From Syntrophales bacterium (GTDB lineage: Bacteria; Desulfobacterota; Syntrophia; Syntrophales; UBA2210), in NCBI GenBank assembly GCA_023228425.1, contig JALOBE010000012.1, positions 4,491-68,490 on the forward strand: DNA of 64,000 bases, written 5' to 3'. Below the pieces are notes generated by a model. It was given only the letters and a program-made list of their open reading frames with translations, was not told the DNA's origin and ran no database searches. Positions 24,166-33,425 of the stretch are shown here, piece by piece (the first letter of the stretch is position 1; each line of letters opens with the position of its first letter). The position numbers and the translations under genes were made by a program.

Positions 24166-24939
24166 TCAGCCGCCGAATTCATTTCTTTCTTCAGACAGTT
24201 CTTTCTTCTTTTTGCTGATCACCCGGTACGCCAGCCTCGAAGGACCTGAAAGCGCATAGGATAAGGCAATCGCGAAAAACATGATCTGTGGCTGCATGAC
24301 AATGACAACAAACATCAGTACGATAAGCACGAAGGTCACAAAAGGTTTGCGGGCAAAAAAATTGAGATCCTTGAAGCTGTAGTACTTGACGCTGCTCACC
24401 ATCAGGAGTGCCAGGGCCACCGTTCCCACGGGAATGGCGAGATTGTGAAACGTGCCCGTTCCTCCCATGAAATCCCAGAAAAGAACGGCCGTTACTATTA
24501 CCAGGGCCGCCGCCGGAATGGGGAGACCGTTGAACACCTTACTGTCAACAATGGACAACTGAACATTGAACCTGGCAAGGCGCATGGCACCGCAGACCAC
24601 GAAAAGGAAAGCAATAATCCACCCGGCGCGTCCGTAGGGGGCCAGGGCCCAGAGGTAGGCGATCACTGCCGGAGCAACCCCGAAGGATACCAAATCCGAG
24701 AGTGAGTCGTATTCGACACCGAAGCGGCTTGTAGTATGGGTGAAGCGGGCTATCTTTCCATCCAGCCCATCCATCGCGCAGGCAACGATTACCAGGAGAG
24801 CGGCCTTTGGAAAATTACCACCGATGGAAATGATAATCGCGTAAAAGCCGAAAAAAAGGCTCGCCGTCGTAAAAAGGTTCGGCAGAATATAAATGCCTTT
24901 CTTCATTCCATCCCGTTCCCGTACATTCTCGTTTTTCAT
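24166..24939 (-). CDS. pssA: CDP-diacylglycerol-serine O-phosphatidyltransferase
   Basis: This membrane enzyme makes phosphatidylserine from CDP-diacylglycerol and serine. The 257 residues contain about eight hydrophobic segments. The CDP-alcohol phosphotransferase signature is complete: D-G-x2-D-G-x2-A-R-x8-G-x3-D-x3-D is seen in the stretch from DGLDGKIAR to EYDSLSD (about residues 57-82). The start overlaps the psd stop by 4 bp (ATGA), so substrate and product enzymes are coupled. The C-terminus is charged (KKKKELSEE). Together with psd it forms the phosphatidylethanolamine branch, fed by CdsA from the same gene run. Confidence 0.95.
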   Translation of the reverse strand: MKNENVRERDGMKKGIYILPNLFTTASLFFGFYAIIISIGGNFPKAALLVIVACAMDGLDGKIARFTHTTSRFGVEYDSLSDLVSFGVAPAVIAYLWALAPYGRAGWIIAFLFVVCGAMRLARFNVQLSIVDSKVFNGLPIPAAALVIVTAVLFWDFMGGTGTFHNLAIPVGTVALALLMVSSVKYYSFKDLNFFARKPFVTFVLIVLMFVVIVMQPQIMFFAIALSYALSGPSRLAYRVISKKKKELSEERNEFGG

Positions 24940-25586
24940 GACAGGTATCCTATGGTTGTTTCTCCCGCGGTAACCTTGTCGCCGACAGATACGGCGGTCT
25001 TCGTACCTTCGGGCATGAAAACCTCCAGGCGTGAACCGAAACGGATAAGGCCGAATCGCTCTCCCCTGTCCAGGCGTTCCCCTTCCTTAACCCAACACAC
25101 GATTCTCCGGGCGATAAGTCCGGCGATCTGCACTACGAGTATCTCTCGTCCGTCATCCATAGAAATGAGCAACGCGTTTCGTTCATTCTCCGAAGAAGCT
25201 TTGTCAAGGTTTGCCGACAGAAACTTTCCCGGATAATAGGTTATTTTTTTCACCTCTCCCCGGCAGGGAGAGCGGTTCACGTGGACGTTGAAGATATTCA
25301 TAAATATACTGACTTTTGTGAAGGAGCCCTCCAGGCCTCCCTTCGCCGGCGCTACCCCTTCTTCTATTTTCAGTATTCGACCGTCGGCGGGTGAAAGCAG
25401 GCTTGTCGATCCTTCAGGCGCCTTTCTCTCGGGGTTTCTGAAGAACCATACAACGAAAAGCGCGGCTGCCGAGGAGATGACACAGGCGACCCACAGCGAC
25501 AGAAATCCCGTAACGAAAGCTATAATCGCCAGGGGAGTAAAGAATCCGAAGGCTTCGGGAAGGATATAGCGTGATCGGCTTTTCAT
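24936..25586 (-). CDS. psd: Phosphatidylserine decarboxylase proenzyme (short form)
   Basis: Psd decarboxylates phosphatidylserine to phosphatidylethanolamine at the inner membrane. The 216-residue proenzyme is the short type found in archaea and many Deltaproteobacteria. Two hydrophobic N-terminal segments (LAIIAFVTGFLSLWVACVI) anchor it. The body has ILKIEEG, FMNIFNVHVNRSPCRGEV and LLISMDDGREILVVQIAGLIARRI. The self-cleavage site is the Gly-Ser of LIRFGSRLEVF near residue 179, where the serine becomes the pyruvoyl cofactor. It overlaps pssA by 4 bp and follows tsaB by 24 bp. Well supported. Confidence 0.95.
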   Translation of the reverse strand: MKSRSRYILPEAFGFFTPLAIIAFVTGFLSLWVACVISSAAALFVVWFFRNPERKAPEGSTSLLSPADGRILKIEEGVAPAKGGLEGSFTKVSIFMNIFNVHVNRSPCRGEVKKITYYPGKFLSANLDKASSENERNALLISMDDGREILVVQIAGLIARRIVCWVKEGERLDRGERFGLIRFGSRLEVFMPEGTKTAVSVGDKVTAGETTIGYLS

Positions 25587-25610
25587 GGAGCCACAGGTTC
25601 CTTTGGGTAG

Positions 25611-26294
25611 TCACATTCCCGCGTAGGAACGCCGCAGGTAGCGAGGTAATACGTTCAACGAAACCACGTTATCATCAGTGTGCATATTTTTCAACGCAAT
25701 ACGACCCACCGCCCGTGCGTTTATGCGATTCCCCGACGGTTCAGCGAAATATGCGCGGCCTCCGAGACGGGCACGTATCCCCCCGGCATGGACAAGGGTT
25801 CCATTACCGATAAAAAGCACGGGATCATGAGCGGCTTCCAAGGTATCTAAAAAAAGGTCTGCCCTGATGACTTTCTCCTGCTCCACGACCAGAGGCATAT
25901 CACCTGGGACGGGCCTGTACAGGGCCGTGTACACTTCGTCCCGCCCGGCGTCCAACATGGGACAGACAGTCATCGCGGCTGCGGAACCGTTCATGGAGAG
26001 GGCGGCCAATGACGATACACCCACAAGGGGCGTGCCGAGAGCCCGGGCGAGTCCCCGCGCCGTACTCACGCCGACCCTCAGGCCGGTAAAGGAGCCGGGG
26101 CCCGTGGTGCAGGCAAGGAGACCGACATCCCCGATGGACCGTCCACTCCGGCAGAGAATGTCGTTTATGGCCGGCAGCAGCGTCACTCCATGCTGACGCC
26201 CTGCGTCAAGGAAGGATTCAGCCAGCAGCCGGTCATCATCCAGGAGAGCCACGCTCAAGGACGATGATGAGGTGTCAAAGGCAAGGATGACCAT
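25611..26294 (-). CDS. tsaB: tRNA threonylcarbamoyladenosine biosynthesis protein TsaB
   Basis: TsaB is the non-catalytic partner of TsaD in making t6A37 of tRNA. The 227 residues start ILAFDTSSSSLSVALLDD, then carry the family motif TTGPGSFTGLRVGVSTARGLA near residue 70. An ASKHA-like N-terminal lobe is followed by a degenerate C-terminal half without the metal histidines of TsaD, as expected. It lies two bases behind rseP. Its product is the substrate of MtaB encoded at 15.3 kb. No tsaD or tsaE is present in the window. Confidence 0.95.
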   Translation of the reverse strand: MVILAFDTSSSSLSVALLDDDRLLAESFLDAGRQHGVTLLPAINDILCRSGRSIGDVGLLACTTGPGSFTGLRVGVSTARGLARALGTPLVGVSSLAALSMNGSAAAMTVCPMLDAGRDEVYTALYRPVPGDMPLVVEQEKVIRADLFLDTLEAAHDPVLFIGNGTLVHAGGIRARLGGRAYFAEPSGNRINARAVGRIALKNMHTDDNVVSLNVLPRYLRRSYAGM

Positions 26295-26296
26295 GC

Positions 26297-27361
26297 CTAG
26301 TTACCCCAGATTCTGACGATGTCATTGTAGGTCACCCAGAATATCAGGAGGATCAACACAAAAAACCCCGCCGTCTGGGCTTTTTCACGGATCTTCAGGC
26401 TTACCTCGCGCTTCGTCACCAGCTCCACGGCGAAAAACATGAGGTGCCCCCCATCGAGGACAGGGATGGGCAGAAGATTCAGTACCCCGAGATTGACGCT
26501 GAGCACGGCCATGAAGAAGATAAAGGGAATGAGCCCCTGCCGTGCCATGTCACCGGACATTTTCGCTATCAATATGGGACCCCCCAGTTCCTTGGGAGAC
26601 ACGACCCTCTGAACGATCTTGGCAATGCCCGTGTAGGTGAGCTTTGTCCACAGCCAGGTCTGACCGACGCCGGCGATGACACTTCCTGCGGGCCCCTTAC
26701 GGTCCGTCATCAGTTCTGATGACATGGTTACCCCGATGACATAGGTCGTGGCAGGCTCTCCGAATAGCGTCTCCGTTTCCATCGATCGCGGTGTAACGGT
26801 CTTCTCAATACGTTTTTCGTCACGTTCAATGAGCAGTTTCAGGGGCTTCCCACCGCTCGACCGTATAACGTCCGCCATTTCTTCCCAGTGGGCGATGGCG
26901 TGCCCGTCTATCTCACGGATGAGGTCCCCCTCTCGCAGGCCTGCCGCCTGCGCAGGGCTTTCTTCCTGGACAGCACCGATACGGGAGGTGGGAACAGATA
27001 CTCCAAGACCAAAAATGATCGAAAAAGCCACAATGGCGAAAAGAAAGTTGCAGAGAGGCCCGGCCGCCACAATGGCGATTTTCTTGTACACCGACTGATT
27101 CTGAAAGGATCGTTCCCGGTCTTCCTCCGATAGTCCGGCATCATCGGCCTCACCCAGGAGTCTGACGTACCCTCCCAGTGGTATGGCGGAAAGGGCATAT
27201 TCCGTTTCGCCGTATTTCCTGCTCACCAGTTTGGGACCGAAGCCGAGGGAAAACCTGAGAACCCCGACACCTGACCACTTTGCGACGAGGAAATGTCCCA
27301 ATTCATGGACGAAGATGAGAATTCCCAAGACTATGATGACTGATATTACTGAGGTGCCCAT
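26297..27361 (-). CDS. rseP: Site-2 intramembrane metalloprotease (RseP)
   Basis: RseP is an inner-membrane zinc protease that cleaves anti-sigma factors and leftover signal peptides within the membrane. The 354-residue protein has the HELGH zinc motif in the first helix (near residue 20), a single PDZ domain (about residues 110-185, with AQAAGLREGDLIREIDG), and the third ligand in NLLPIPVLDGGHLMFF. Four hydrophobic segments are visible. There is one PDZ rather than the two of E. coli RseP. The ATG at 27361 has AAGGG upstream; a TTG one codon earlier is possible. It sits in the usual dxr-rseP order. Confidence 0.95.
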   Translation of the reverse strand: MGTSVISVIIVLGILIFVHELGHFLVAKWSGVGVLRFSLGFGPKLVSRKYGETEYALSAIPLGGYVRLLGEADDAGLSEEDRERSFQNQSVYKKIAIVAAGPLCNFLFAIVAFSIIFGLGVSVPTSRIGAVQEESPAQAAGLREGDLIREIDGHAIAHWEEMADVIRSSGGKPLKLLIERDEKRIEKTVTPRSMETETLFGEPATTYVIGVTMSSELMTDRKGPAGSVIAGVGQTWLWTKLTYTGIAKIVQRVVSPKELGGPILIAKMSGDMARQGLIPFIFFMAVLSVNLGVLNLLPIPVLDGGHLMFFAVELVTKREVSLKIREKAQTAGFFVLILLIFWVTYNDIVRIWGN

Positions 27362-27421
27362 CAATGTGCCCTTTGTTTTTTTTCAATGTGGTACTTCCCG
27401 CATACTATGAAGCAACCTGTT

Positions 27422-28579
27422 TTACAAGGCGTCTATTGCCTCTTTCGCCCGGATTCGAGCCCAGCCGTCGGCGGCGAGAACCCGGGCCACCGTATCCGCC
27501 CGTTCCGTCTCGTGGTCCGCCAGGGTTGCCTCGACAATACGCGGTATGTCGGTAAAGCGGACGCGCCCGGCCACAAAGGCTTCCACGGCGATTTCATTCG
27601 CGGCGTTGAGAACCGCCGGAGCCGTCCCGCCTCTTCGGGCCGCATCCAGCGAAAGAGCCAGGCACCGGAATTTTTCCATGTCCGGGACCATGAACGTGAG
27701 CGGTCCCGCGGCGCACAGTTCCAGATCCGGGAGGGAGAGTTCGATTCTTTCAGGCCAGGAAAGGGCGTAAGCGATGGGTGTCTTCATATCGGGGATGCCC
27801 AGCTGCGCGATGAGGGACCCATCCTTGAGAGTGATCATGGAGTGTATGATGCTTTGAGGATGGATGACCACGTCGATCATCCCGACGTCCACCGCGAACA
27901 GGCCCATGGCCTCGATTATCTCGAGACCCTTGTTCATCATCGTCGCGGAATCGATGGTTATCTTGTAGCCCATATCCCAATTGGGATGCTTCAGCGCCTC
28001 CTCCGGCGTCACCGAGGCAAGATCGTCGGCGCTCCGGTTCAGGAAAGGTCCTCCCGATGCCGTGAGAACAAGCTTTGTAATCTGATCTCTCGGCCTTCCT
28101 TCCATACATTGAAAAAGCGCGCTGTGTTCGCTGTCCACGGGTAAAATGCGGACACCGGTCCTCTCCGCCCGGGCCAGAACCAGGTCTCCCGCCATGACCA
28201 TGGTTTCCTTGTTCGCCAGGGCGATATCCTTACCCGCGTCGATGGCGGCAAGTGTCGGCACGAGCCCCGCCGCTCCCGACATGGCCGACAGTACCATGTC
28301 TGACTCAGGCAGCGACGCCAGCTCGTCGTATCCATCCGGTCCGAACAGAACCGCCGTGTTTGCTCTCCTTCCGAGACTTGTCCTGAGCTCCGCGGCAGCC
28401 TCTTCATCAATAACGGCAGCCACTTTCGGTTGGAACCGTTCAATCTGTTTTTTTAGAAGCCGTATGTTTCTGTACGCCGCCAGCCCGGTAACGCCGAACC
28501 GTGACGGCTCCTGTGCGACGACATCGAGGGCGCTTCTTCCGATAGATCCTGTTGAACCGAGTATCGATATGTATTTCAT
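27422..28579 (-). CDS. dxr: 1-deoxy-D-xylulose 5-phosphate reductoisomerase
   Basis: Dxr is the second enzyme of the MEP pathway, making 2-C-methyl-D-erythritol 4-phosphate with NADPH. The 385-residue product has the N-terminal ILGSTGSIGRSALDV nucleotide site and the LANKETMVMAG segment. The metal and substrate motif PVDSEHSALFQC (near residue 148) and TASGGPFL follow, then the SATMMNKGLEIIEA helix. Its ATG overlaps the cdsA stop as ATGA. The order uppS-cdsA-dxr-rseP is conserved in many proteobacteria. With ispG at the left edge, two MEP enzymes are in the window. Confidence 0.97.
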   Translation of the reverse strand: MKYISILGSTGSIGRSALDVVAQEPSRFGVTGLAAYRNIRLLKKQIERFQPKVAAVIDEEAAAELRTSLGRRANTAVLFGPDGYDELASLPESDMVLSAMSGAAGLVPTLAAIDAGKDIALANKETMVMAGDLVLARAERTGVRILPVDSEHSALFQCMEGRPRDQITKLVLTASGGPFLNRSADDLASVTPEEALKHPNWDMGYKITIDSATMMNKGLEIIEAMGLFAVDVGMIDVVIHPQSIIHSMITLKDGSLIAQLGIPDMKTPIAYALSWPERIELSLPDLELCAAGPLTFMVPDMEKFRCLALSLDAARRGGTAPAVLNAANEIAVEAFVAGRVRFTDIPRIVEATLADHETERADTVARVLAADGWARIRAKEAIDAL

Positions 28580-29388
28580 AGGCTTATAATATATTCTTTA
28601 TAGTAATACAGGAAAGGTGCCATAAACAGAAACGAGTCCAGCCGGTCGAGAATGCCTCCATGTCCGGGAAAAAGAAACCCGGAATCCTTGATATTTGATG
28701 CCCGTTTCAGGGCCGACTCGGACAGGTCGCCCAACTGTCCGAGAATACTCCCCATGAAACCCATGACAACGGCATGGCCGAGCCACAGGTCCGGCAGAAA
28801 GAGAACCGAATAGATCGTGCAGGCGGCAACGCATCCGGCAGTACCGCCAAGGGAGCCTTCGACAGTCTTTCCGGCGCTCACCGAAGGTAGCAGTTTCCTG
28901 CGTCCCCAGGTTCGTCCCGCGTAAAAAGCCGGCACATCCGTAGAAAAGGCCATGACGATGAGAAAAAAGACCCAGGTCCGTCCGTCGCCGCCGCATCGTA
29001 TAAGTATGAAAAAGGACATCATGACGGCTATGTACAGGATGCCGAAGATGCCTCCCATGACCCGCTTCAGGTGCGTCCCCGGCTCTTCCTCGTCCCTGAG
29101 GAGGGAGAGACTGAAAAGACCCAGCAGTGAAAGAGCCACCGTGGCCAGTACCAGTGACGTCCCGCCCGACCAGGCAGCCGCCGCGACCAGGAGAGCGATG
29201 ATAATGGTGACGCTCTTTTCAGCGGGCCGGCCGGCTCCGAAGACCATGAAGTTGTATTCCATCATGGCCGCCGCGATGATGGCGGCGATGAAGAGGGCGA
29301 AAAGGACTTCCGAACCGAAGATGATGAGAAGCAGAAGTACGGGAACGGCCAGAAGTGCCGTGAGCCAGCGTTTCAGGTGAGTACTCAT
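28576..29388 (-). CDS. cdsA: Phosphatidate cytidylyltransferase
   Basis: CdsA is an integral membrane enzyme that forms CDP-diacylglycerol from CTP and phosphatidic acid, the precursor for PssA. The 270 residues have about seven hydrophobic helices. The C-terminal signature is in two parts: GRTWGRRKLLPSVSAGKTVEG with the essential KT, and LSESALKRASNIKDSG, then FPGHGGILDRLDSF. The start is seven bases behind the uppS stop. Its full signature and position in the uppS-cdsA-dxr cluster leave little doubt. Confidence 0.97.
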   Translation of the reverse strand: MSTHLKRWLTALLAVPVLLLLIIFGSEVLFALFIAAIIAAAMMEYNFMVFGAGRPAEKSVTIIIALLVAAAAWSGGTSLVLATVALSLLGLFSLSLLRDEEEPGTHLKRVMGGIFGILYIAVMMSFFILIRCGGDGRTWVFFLIVMAFSTDVPAFYAGRTWGRRKLLPSVSAGKTVEGSLGGTAGCVAACTIYSVLFLPDLWLGHAVVMGFMGSILGQLGDLSESALKRASNIKDSGFLFPGHGGILDRLDSFLFMAPFLYYYKEYIISL

Positions 29389-29395
29389 GGCGGTG

Positions 29396-30133
29396 TCATG
29401 TCCTTGTCAGCTGGTCACTGGTGAGACCGAAACGCCGTTCCCGTCGCTGGTAGTCCCGAAGGGCCTCGACAAATGACTCGCGTGAAAAATCAGGCCAGAG
29501 AACATCCGTAAAATAGAGTTCCGTAAAGGCCAGTTGCCACAGGAGGAAATTGCTGATCCTGTACTCACCGCTTGTCCTGATCAGAAGATCGGGATCGGGC
29601 ATGGAGGAGGTGTACATGTATTTCGCCACCGTTTCCCTGGAAATGTCCTCGGGCCGAAGTCGTCCCGAGGCACATTCCGCCACGATTCTGCCGACCATCT
29701 CCACGATCTCGTCCCGCCCGCCGTAGCTGAGAGCGAGCGTTAGTACCATACCCTTGTTGCGGGAGGTTTTCTGAACGCTTTCCTGAAGCAGGCCTTGCAC
29801 CTCTTTGGGGAGAGCCGCCCTGTTGCCGATTACCTCCAGTCTGACGCCCCGTTCAATCAATTCGTCTATTTCAGATTTCAGGTAGGTCTCCAGGAGCCGC
29901 ATCAGAGCGTTGATTTCCTCTTCCGGCCGCAGCCAGTTCTCAACAGAAAAGGCAAAAAGAGTAAGGTATTGAATGCCGAGTTCCCCGGCCGTCCTTACGA
30001 CATGCCGAACGGCGTCGGCACCTTTCTTATGTCCCGTGAGCCGGTTCAGGGCATTTTTTTTTGCCCACCTGCCGTTACCGTCCATGATGACCGCGACATG
30101 CCGGGGCAGGCGCTTGGTGTCTATTCCCTGCAT
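29396..30133 (-). CDS. uppS: Isoprenyl transferase (undecaprenyl diphosphate synthase)
   Basis: UppS extends farnesyl diphosphate with isopentenyl units in cis configuration to the lipid carrier for peptidoglycan and O-antigen. The 245-residue product has HVAVIMDGNGRWAKKN with the catalytic Asp and phosphate-binding residues, then GHKKGADAVRHV and FAFSVENWLRPEEE. DLLIRTSGEYRISNFLLWQ near residue 190 is the conserved C-terminal motif. It is the first gene after the frr terminator. An AGGA/TAGGT-like site precedes the ATG. It may have its own promoter in the 90-base gap, but no clear one is seen. Confidence 0.97.
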   Translation of the reverse strand: MQGIDTKRLPRHVAVIMDGNGRWAKKNALNRLTGHKKGADAVRHVVRTAGELGIQYLTLFAFSVENWLRPEEEINALMRLLETYLKSEIDELIERGVRLEVIGNRAALPKEVQGLLQESVQKTSRNKGMVLTLALSYGGRDEIVEMVGRIVAECASGRLRPEDISRETVAKYMYTSSMPDPDLLIRTSGEYRISNFLLWQLAFTELYFTDVLWPDFSRESFVEALRDYQRRERRFGLTSDQLTRT

Positions 30134-30222
30134 AAAGTACCTATATCCTGAATATAATTAACGTATCATGCCTATCACAGCCCGTCGGAAATTACAATAG
30201 GTCCGGCAGGATCACGGCAGTT

Positions 30223-30251
30223 AAAAAAAAGAGGGAACCACCGTTCCCTCT
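30223..30251 (-). terminator. Rho-independent terminator after frr
   Basis: Read on the minus strand, AGAGGGAAC pairs perfectly with GTTCCCTCT around a four-base loop (30251-30230), followed directly by eight T. It separates the rpsB-tsf-pyrH-frr unit from uppS. Confidence 0.88.
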
Positions 30252-30279
30252 GTCCGCCGAAGCTGTCTTCGAACCCCCG

Positions 30280-30837
30280 TTATATCTCCATGATCTCCGC
30301 TTCCTTGACGCTCAGTATTTCATCCACTTTCTTGATGTAATCGTCGGTTATCTTCTGAACGTCTTCCTGCCTGACATGAAAGTCATCTTCCGATATCTCG
30401 TTGTCGTTTTTCAGTTTCTTCAGTCCGTTATTCGCATCGCGCCGGGAATTACGAACCTGGATACGACATTCTTCAGCCATTTTCCTGACGACCTTGACCA
30501 GTTCCTTCCGCCGTTCCTCCGTCAGGGGAGGTATGGTGATCCTGATGACTTTACCGTCGTTTGACGGCATGAGGCCCAGTTCGGACTTCTGGATCGCCTT
30601 TTCCACCGATCCGAGGGCGGACTTGTCCCAGGGCGAAATAAGAACGGACTGGCTGTCCGGGATGGAAAGTGTCGCCATCTGGCTGAGCGGCGTCGAAGTC
30701 CCGTAATAATCAACCCTGATTCCGTCAACCAATGACAGTGACGCCCTGCCCGTTCTCACCCGACTCAGCGATTTCTCGAAAAAGACGATGTTATTATCCA
30801 TGTTTTCATGAAGATCCTGAAAAATGTCTTCCGTCAT
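30280..30837 (-). CDS. frr: Ribosome recycling factor
   Basis: RRF splits post-termination ribosomes with EF-G. The 185 residues have the usual length: an N-terminal helix (DIFQDLHENMDNNIVFFEKSL), RTGRASLSLVDGIRVDYYG with the conserved tRNA-mimic hinge, then LMPSNDGKVIRITIPPLTEE and the long C-terminal helices. The ATG overlaps the pyrH stop (ATGA). A strong intrinsic terminator follows 29 bases after the stop. Confidence 0.98.
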   Translation of the reverse strand: MTEDIFQDLHENMDNNIVFFEKSLSRVRTGRASLSLVDGIRVDYYGTSTPLSQMATLSIPDSQSVLISPWDKSALGSVEKAIQKSELGLMPSNDGKVIRITIPPLTEERRKELVKVVRKMAEECRIQVRNSRRDANNGLKKLKNDNEISEDDFHVRQEDVQKITDDYIKKVDEILSVKEAEIMEI

Positions 30838-31559
30838 GATTTCCCCCCCACTCGTGTTCCGATGGACTTCCCGCAGACAACATCCCGCAGGGCTCCCCTT
30901 TTTTCAAGATTAAAAACAATAATGGGGAGATTATTTTCACGGCACAGTGATATGGCCGTACCATCCATTATCCTCAGGTCCCGGGCCAGGGCTTCGGTGT
31001 GGGTGATCGAGGTGAACATCCGGGCATCACTATGCCGCAGGGGATCCCTGTCAAAGACCCCATCGACTTTCGTTGCTTTGAGAAGAACCTCCGCTTTTAT
31101 TTCCAGGGCCCGAAGGGCCGCCGCCGTATCGGTGGTAAAGTAAGGATTCCCCGTCCCTCCGGCGAAGATGACCACCCTGCCCTGTTCGAGATGTTTGAGG
31201 GCCCGTTCCCGTACAAAGGGCTCCGCCACTTTTATCATCTCTATGGACGATTGAAGTCGTGCGGCGATTCCCTTGTTTTCAAAGGTGTTGTGAAGGGCGA
31301 TGCTGTTCATGACCGTGGCGAGCATGCCCATGTAGTCGGCGGCGGCCCGGTCGATCCCGCGGGATGTGATATCCACGCCGCGGTAGATATTGCCGCCTCC
31401 TATGACAATCCCGATTTCAATGCCCAGTTCCTTCAGTGTCGCAACCTCGTCGGCTACATACTCCACGACGTCGGGATCGATTCCGAAGGATGCCCCTCCG
31501 AGGAGTGCCTCTCCGCTCAATTTGATAAGAATTCTCTTGTATAGTGCTGTGGTTGTCAT
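30834..31559 (-). CDS. pyrH: UMP kinase
   Basis: PyrH phosphorylates UMP to UDP, and is a hexameric amino-acid-kinase-fold enzyme. The 241 residues start ILIKLSGEALLGG, then GIVIGGGNIYRGV binds the phosphate, with GTGNPYFTTDTAAALRA and KATKVDGVFDRDP further on. It sits 77 bp behind tsf and overlaps frr by 4 bp, the standard bacterial order. No truncation or missing motif. Confidence 0.98.
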   Translation of the reverse strand: MTTTALYKRILIKLSGEALLGGASFGIDPDVVEYVADEVATLKELGIEIGIVIGGGNIYRGVDITSRGIDRAAADYMGMLATVMNSIALHNTFENKGIAARLQSSIEMIKVAEPFVRERALKHLEQGRVVIFAGGTGNPYFTTDTAAALRALEIKAEVLLKATKVDGVFDRDPLRHSDARMFTSITHTEALARDLRIMDGTAISLCRENNLPIIVFNLEKRGALRDVVCGKSIGTRVGGKS

Positions 31560-31636
31560 TTCACCAGCTTTGATGAACCCGTAAAAAGTGGGAAAACGTC
31601 TGCTAGAGGACGGCTTTCGGTACCTGAAACCTGTGA

Positions 31637-32239
31637 CTACTCCTTCTCTTCACCGAGTTGAAATCTTTCGAAACGTCTGACTACAATATTTTCTCCCGAA
31701 CTGGCTATGATCCCGTTGACTAGATCACGGACCGATTTATCCGTATCTTTGATGAATCTCTGGTCCATGAGACATATCTCTTCGTAATATTTCTTGAGTT
31801 TCCCGTCGATAATCCGGTCGAATATTTTTTCAGGTTTTCCTTCAGCGATGGCCTGGCTCCGGTAGATTTCCCGCTCCCGTTCCAGTTCCTGCTCCGGTAT
31901 CTCCTCAGGACTGACATATTTCGGATTCGTAGCCGCGATCTGCATGGCCAGATCCTTCGCCATGGCTTTAAAATTATCGGTCTTCGCCACGAAATCAGTC
32001 TCACAATTCACTTCCACAAGAACGCCGATACGCCCCTCCATGTGAATATAGGAGGCAACGGCCCCTTCTTTCGCCGCTCGCGAAGATCGCTTCGTTGCCG
32101 CGGATAATCCCTTTTTTCTTAAGTATTCTATTGCTTTATCAAAATCACCGGCTGCCGCGGTCAGCGCTTCCTTGCAGTCCATCATGCCGGCGTTCGTTTT
32201 ATCCCTGAGTTCTTTGACTTTCGCTGCCGATATACTCAA
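31637..32239 (-). CDS. tsf: Elongation factor Ts (short form)
   Basis: EF-Ts is the nucleotide exchange factor for EF-Tu. The product is 200 residues, the shorter type with a reduced core found in many non-gamma bacteria. The N-terminal UBA-like domain has VKELRDKTNAGMMDCKEAL, and the core begins YIHMEGRIGVLVEVNCETDF. The ATG overlaps the rpsB stop (ATGA). It is translated as part of the ribosomal protein operon. Confidence 0.97.
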   Translation of the reverse strand: MSISAAKVKELRDKTNAGMMDCKEALTAAAGDFDKAIEYLRKKGLSAATKRSSRAAKEGAVASYIHMEGRIGVLVEVNCETDFVAKTDNFKAMAKDLAMQIAATNPKYVSPEEIPEQELEREREIYRSQAIAEGKPEKIFDRIIDGKLKKYYEEICLMDQRFIKDTDKSVRDLVNGIIASSGENIVVRRFERFQLGEEKE

Positions 32240-33075
32240 TGTTCCCTTGCCTCCTCCGCGGTGTGATCATCGATCCCCGATTCGGCCTCGAAGCCGGCCT
32301 CCTCGTCAAATCCTTTTGTCTCAACACTTTCCGGCACGTCCGATTCTCCCGGTGAGTCCTCCTTGTCGCTTTCCGCCTGAATCCGTTCCTCGCGGCGACG
32401 CTTCCCCTCTTCGACGGCGTCGGCCATCTTGAGGGAAAAGAGCTTTATTGCCCGAATAGCGTCATCGTTGCCGGGAATTATATAGTCGATATCATCAGGG
32501 TCGCAATTGGTGTCGGCAATGGCGATTATGGGAATTCCCAGTCGTCGTCCTTCCCTGATGGCAATTATTTCACGTTTGGGATCAATGACGAACAGGGCTC
32601 CTGGAAGCCGTCCCATGGAACGGATGCCTCCGAGTACCTTCTGGAGCTTGTCGCGCTCTTTCTGAAGCTTCATGATTTCCTTTTTCGGGAAAGCGTTGAC
32701 GGTCTCATTTTCAAACATTTCATCGAGTTTGTTCAATCGATCAATACTTTTTTTGATGGTTGTGAAGTTTGTCAGCATACCGCCGAGCCATCGCTGATTC
32801 ACATAGGGCATTCCGCAGCGCTCGGCCTCGGTCTTGATTGATTCCTGGGCCTGACGCTTTGTGCCCACGAAGAGAAGATTTTTGTCTGAAGCGACGGTTT
32901 CGACGACGAAGTCATAGGCAATATCGAAGAGTTGCACCGTCTGTTGAAGATCAACGATGTAGATTCCGTTCCGGGCTCCGAAAATGTAGGGTTTCATCTT
33001 CGGATTCCACCGGTTTGTCTGATGCCCGAAGTGAACACCGGACTCAAGAAGCATTTTCATTGAAACATAGGCCAT
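32236..33075 (-). CDS. rpsB: 30S ribosomal protein S2 with acidic C-terminal extension
   Basis: S2 binds the 30S subunit near the platform. Of the 279 residues, the first 230 are a typical S2: MLLESGVHFGHQTNRWNPKM, LFVGTKRQAQESI and the IADTNCDPDDIDYIIPGNDD signature. A tail of about 45 residues rich in Glu, Asp and Ser follows (RIQAESDKEDSPGESDVPES and on), which is longer and more acidic than in most bacteria. The ATG is preceded by a strong AAAGGAGA. It is the first gene of the rpsB-tsf-pyrH-frr operon. Confidence 0.97.
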   Translation of the reverse strand: MAYVSMKMLLESGVHFGHQTNRWNPKMKPYIFGARNGIYIVDLQQTVQLFDIAYDFVVETVASDKNLLFVGTKRQAQESIKTEAERCGMPYVNQRWLGGMLTNFTTIKKSIDRLNKLDEMFENETVNAFPKKEIMKLQKERDKLQKVLGGIRSMGRLPGALFVIDPKREIIAIREGRRLGIPIIAIADTNCDPDDIDYIIPGNDDAIRAIKLFSLKMADAVEEGKRRREERIQAESDKEDSPGESDVPESVETKGFDEEAGFEAESGIDDHTAEEAREH

Positions 33076-33425
33076 ACTGGTTCTCCTTTCGTTTTGTACC
33101 CTCCACTTCCGTCACCCCGTCCCGGAACTTTTTGACAAAGCAACGCCGGGCCGGTCCGAAAGTGTGCGTATTTGGTTCTCAAGATCGATGGAACTACCAC
33201 AGGGTACTGGATAAATCAATAGAAAACATCGGGGAGAAGTTTCAAAGCCCCTCCGTCGGGAATCATCTTCTTATCCTGCCGGTCTGGTCCGGCAACAGAC
33301 AGGCCGGCGGGAACCGACGGCAATATCACTGTCCCGATGGTTGATTCGGTGTGGAGATTGGCGACTTTTTCAGTTATAGTGAGACCACGGCAGCCGGGTT
33401 AACAACGGAGAAAGAGAGGATTGCC
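33076..33425. other. Divergent rpsB/ald intergenic region
   Basis: There is no gene here; both flanking starts have clear ribosome-binding sites. A short hairpin TGCCGG-tctggt-CCGGCA lies at 33277-33294. I could not pick a convincing promoter for rpsB, nor a ribosomal-protein leader that I recognise. Confidence 0.45.
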
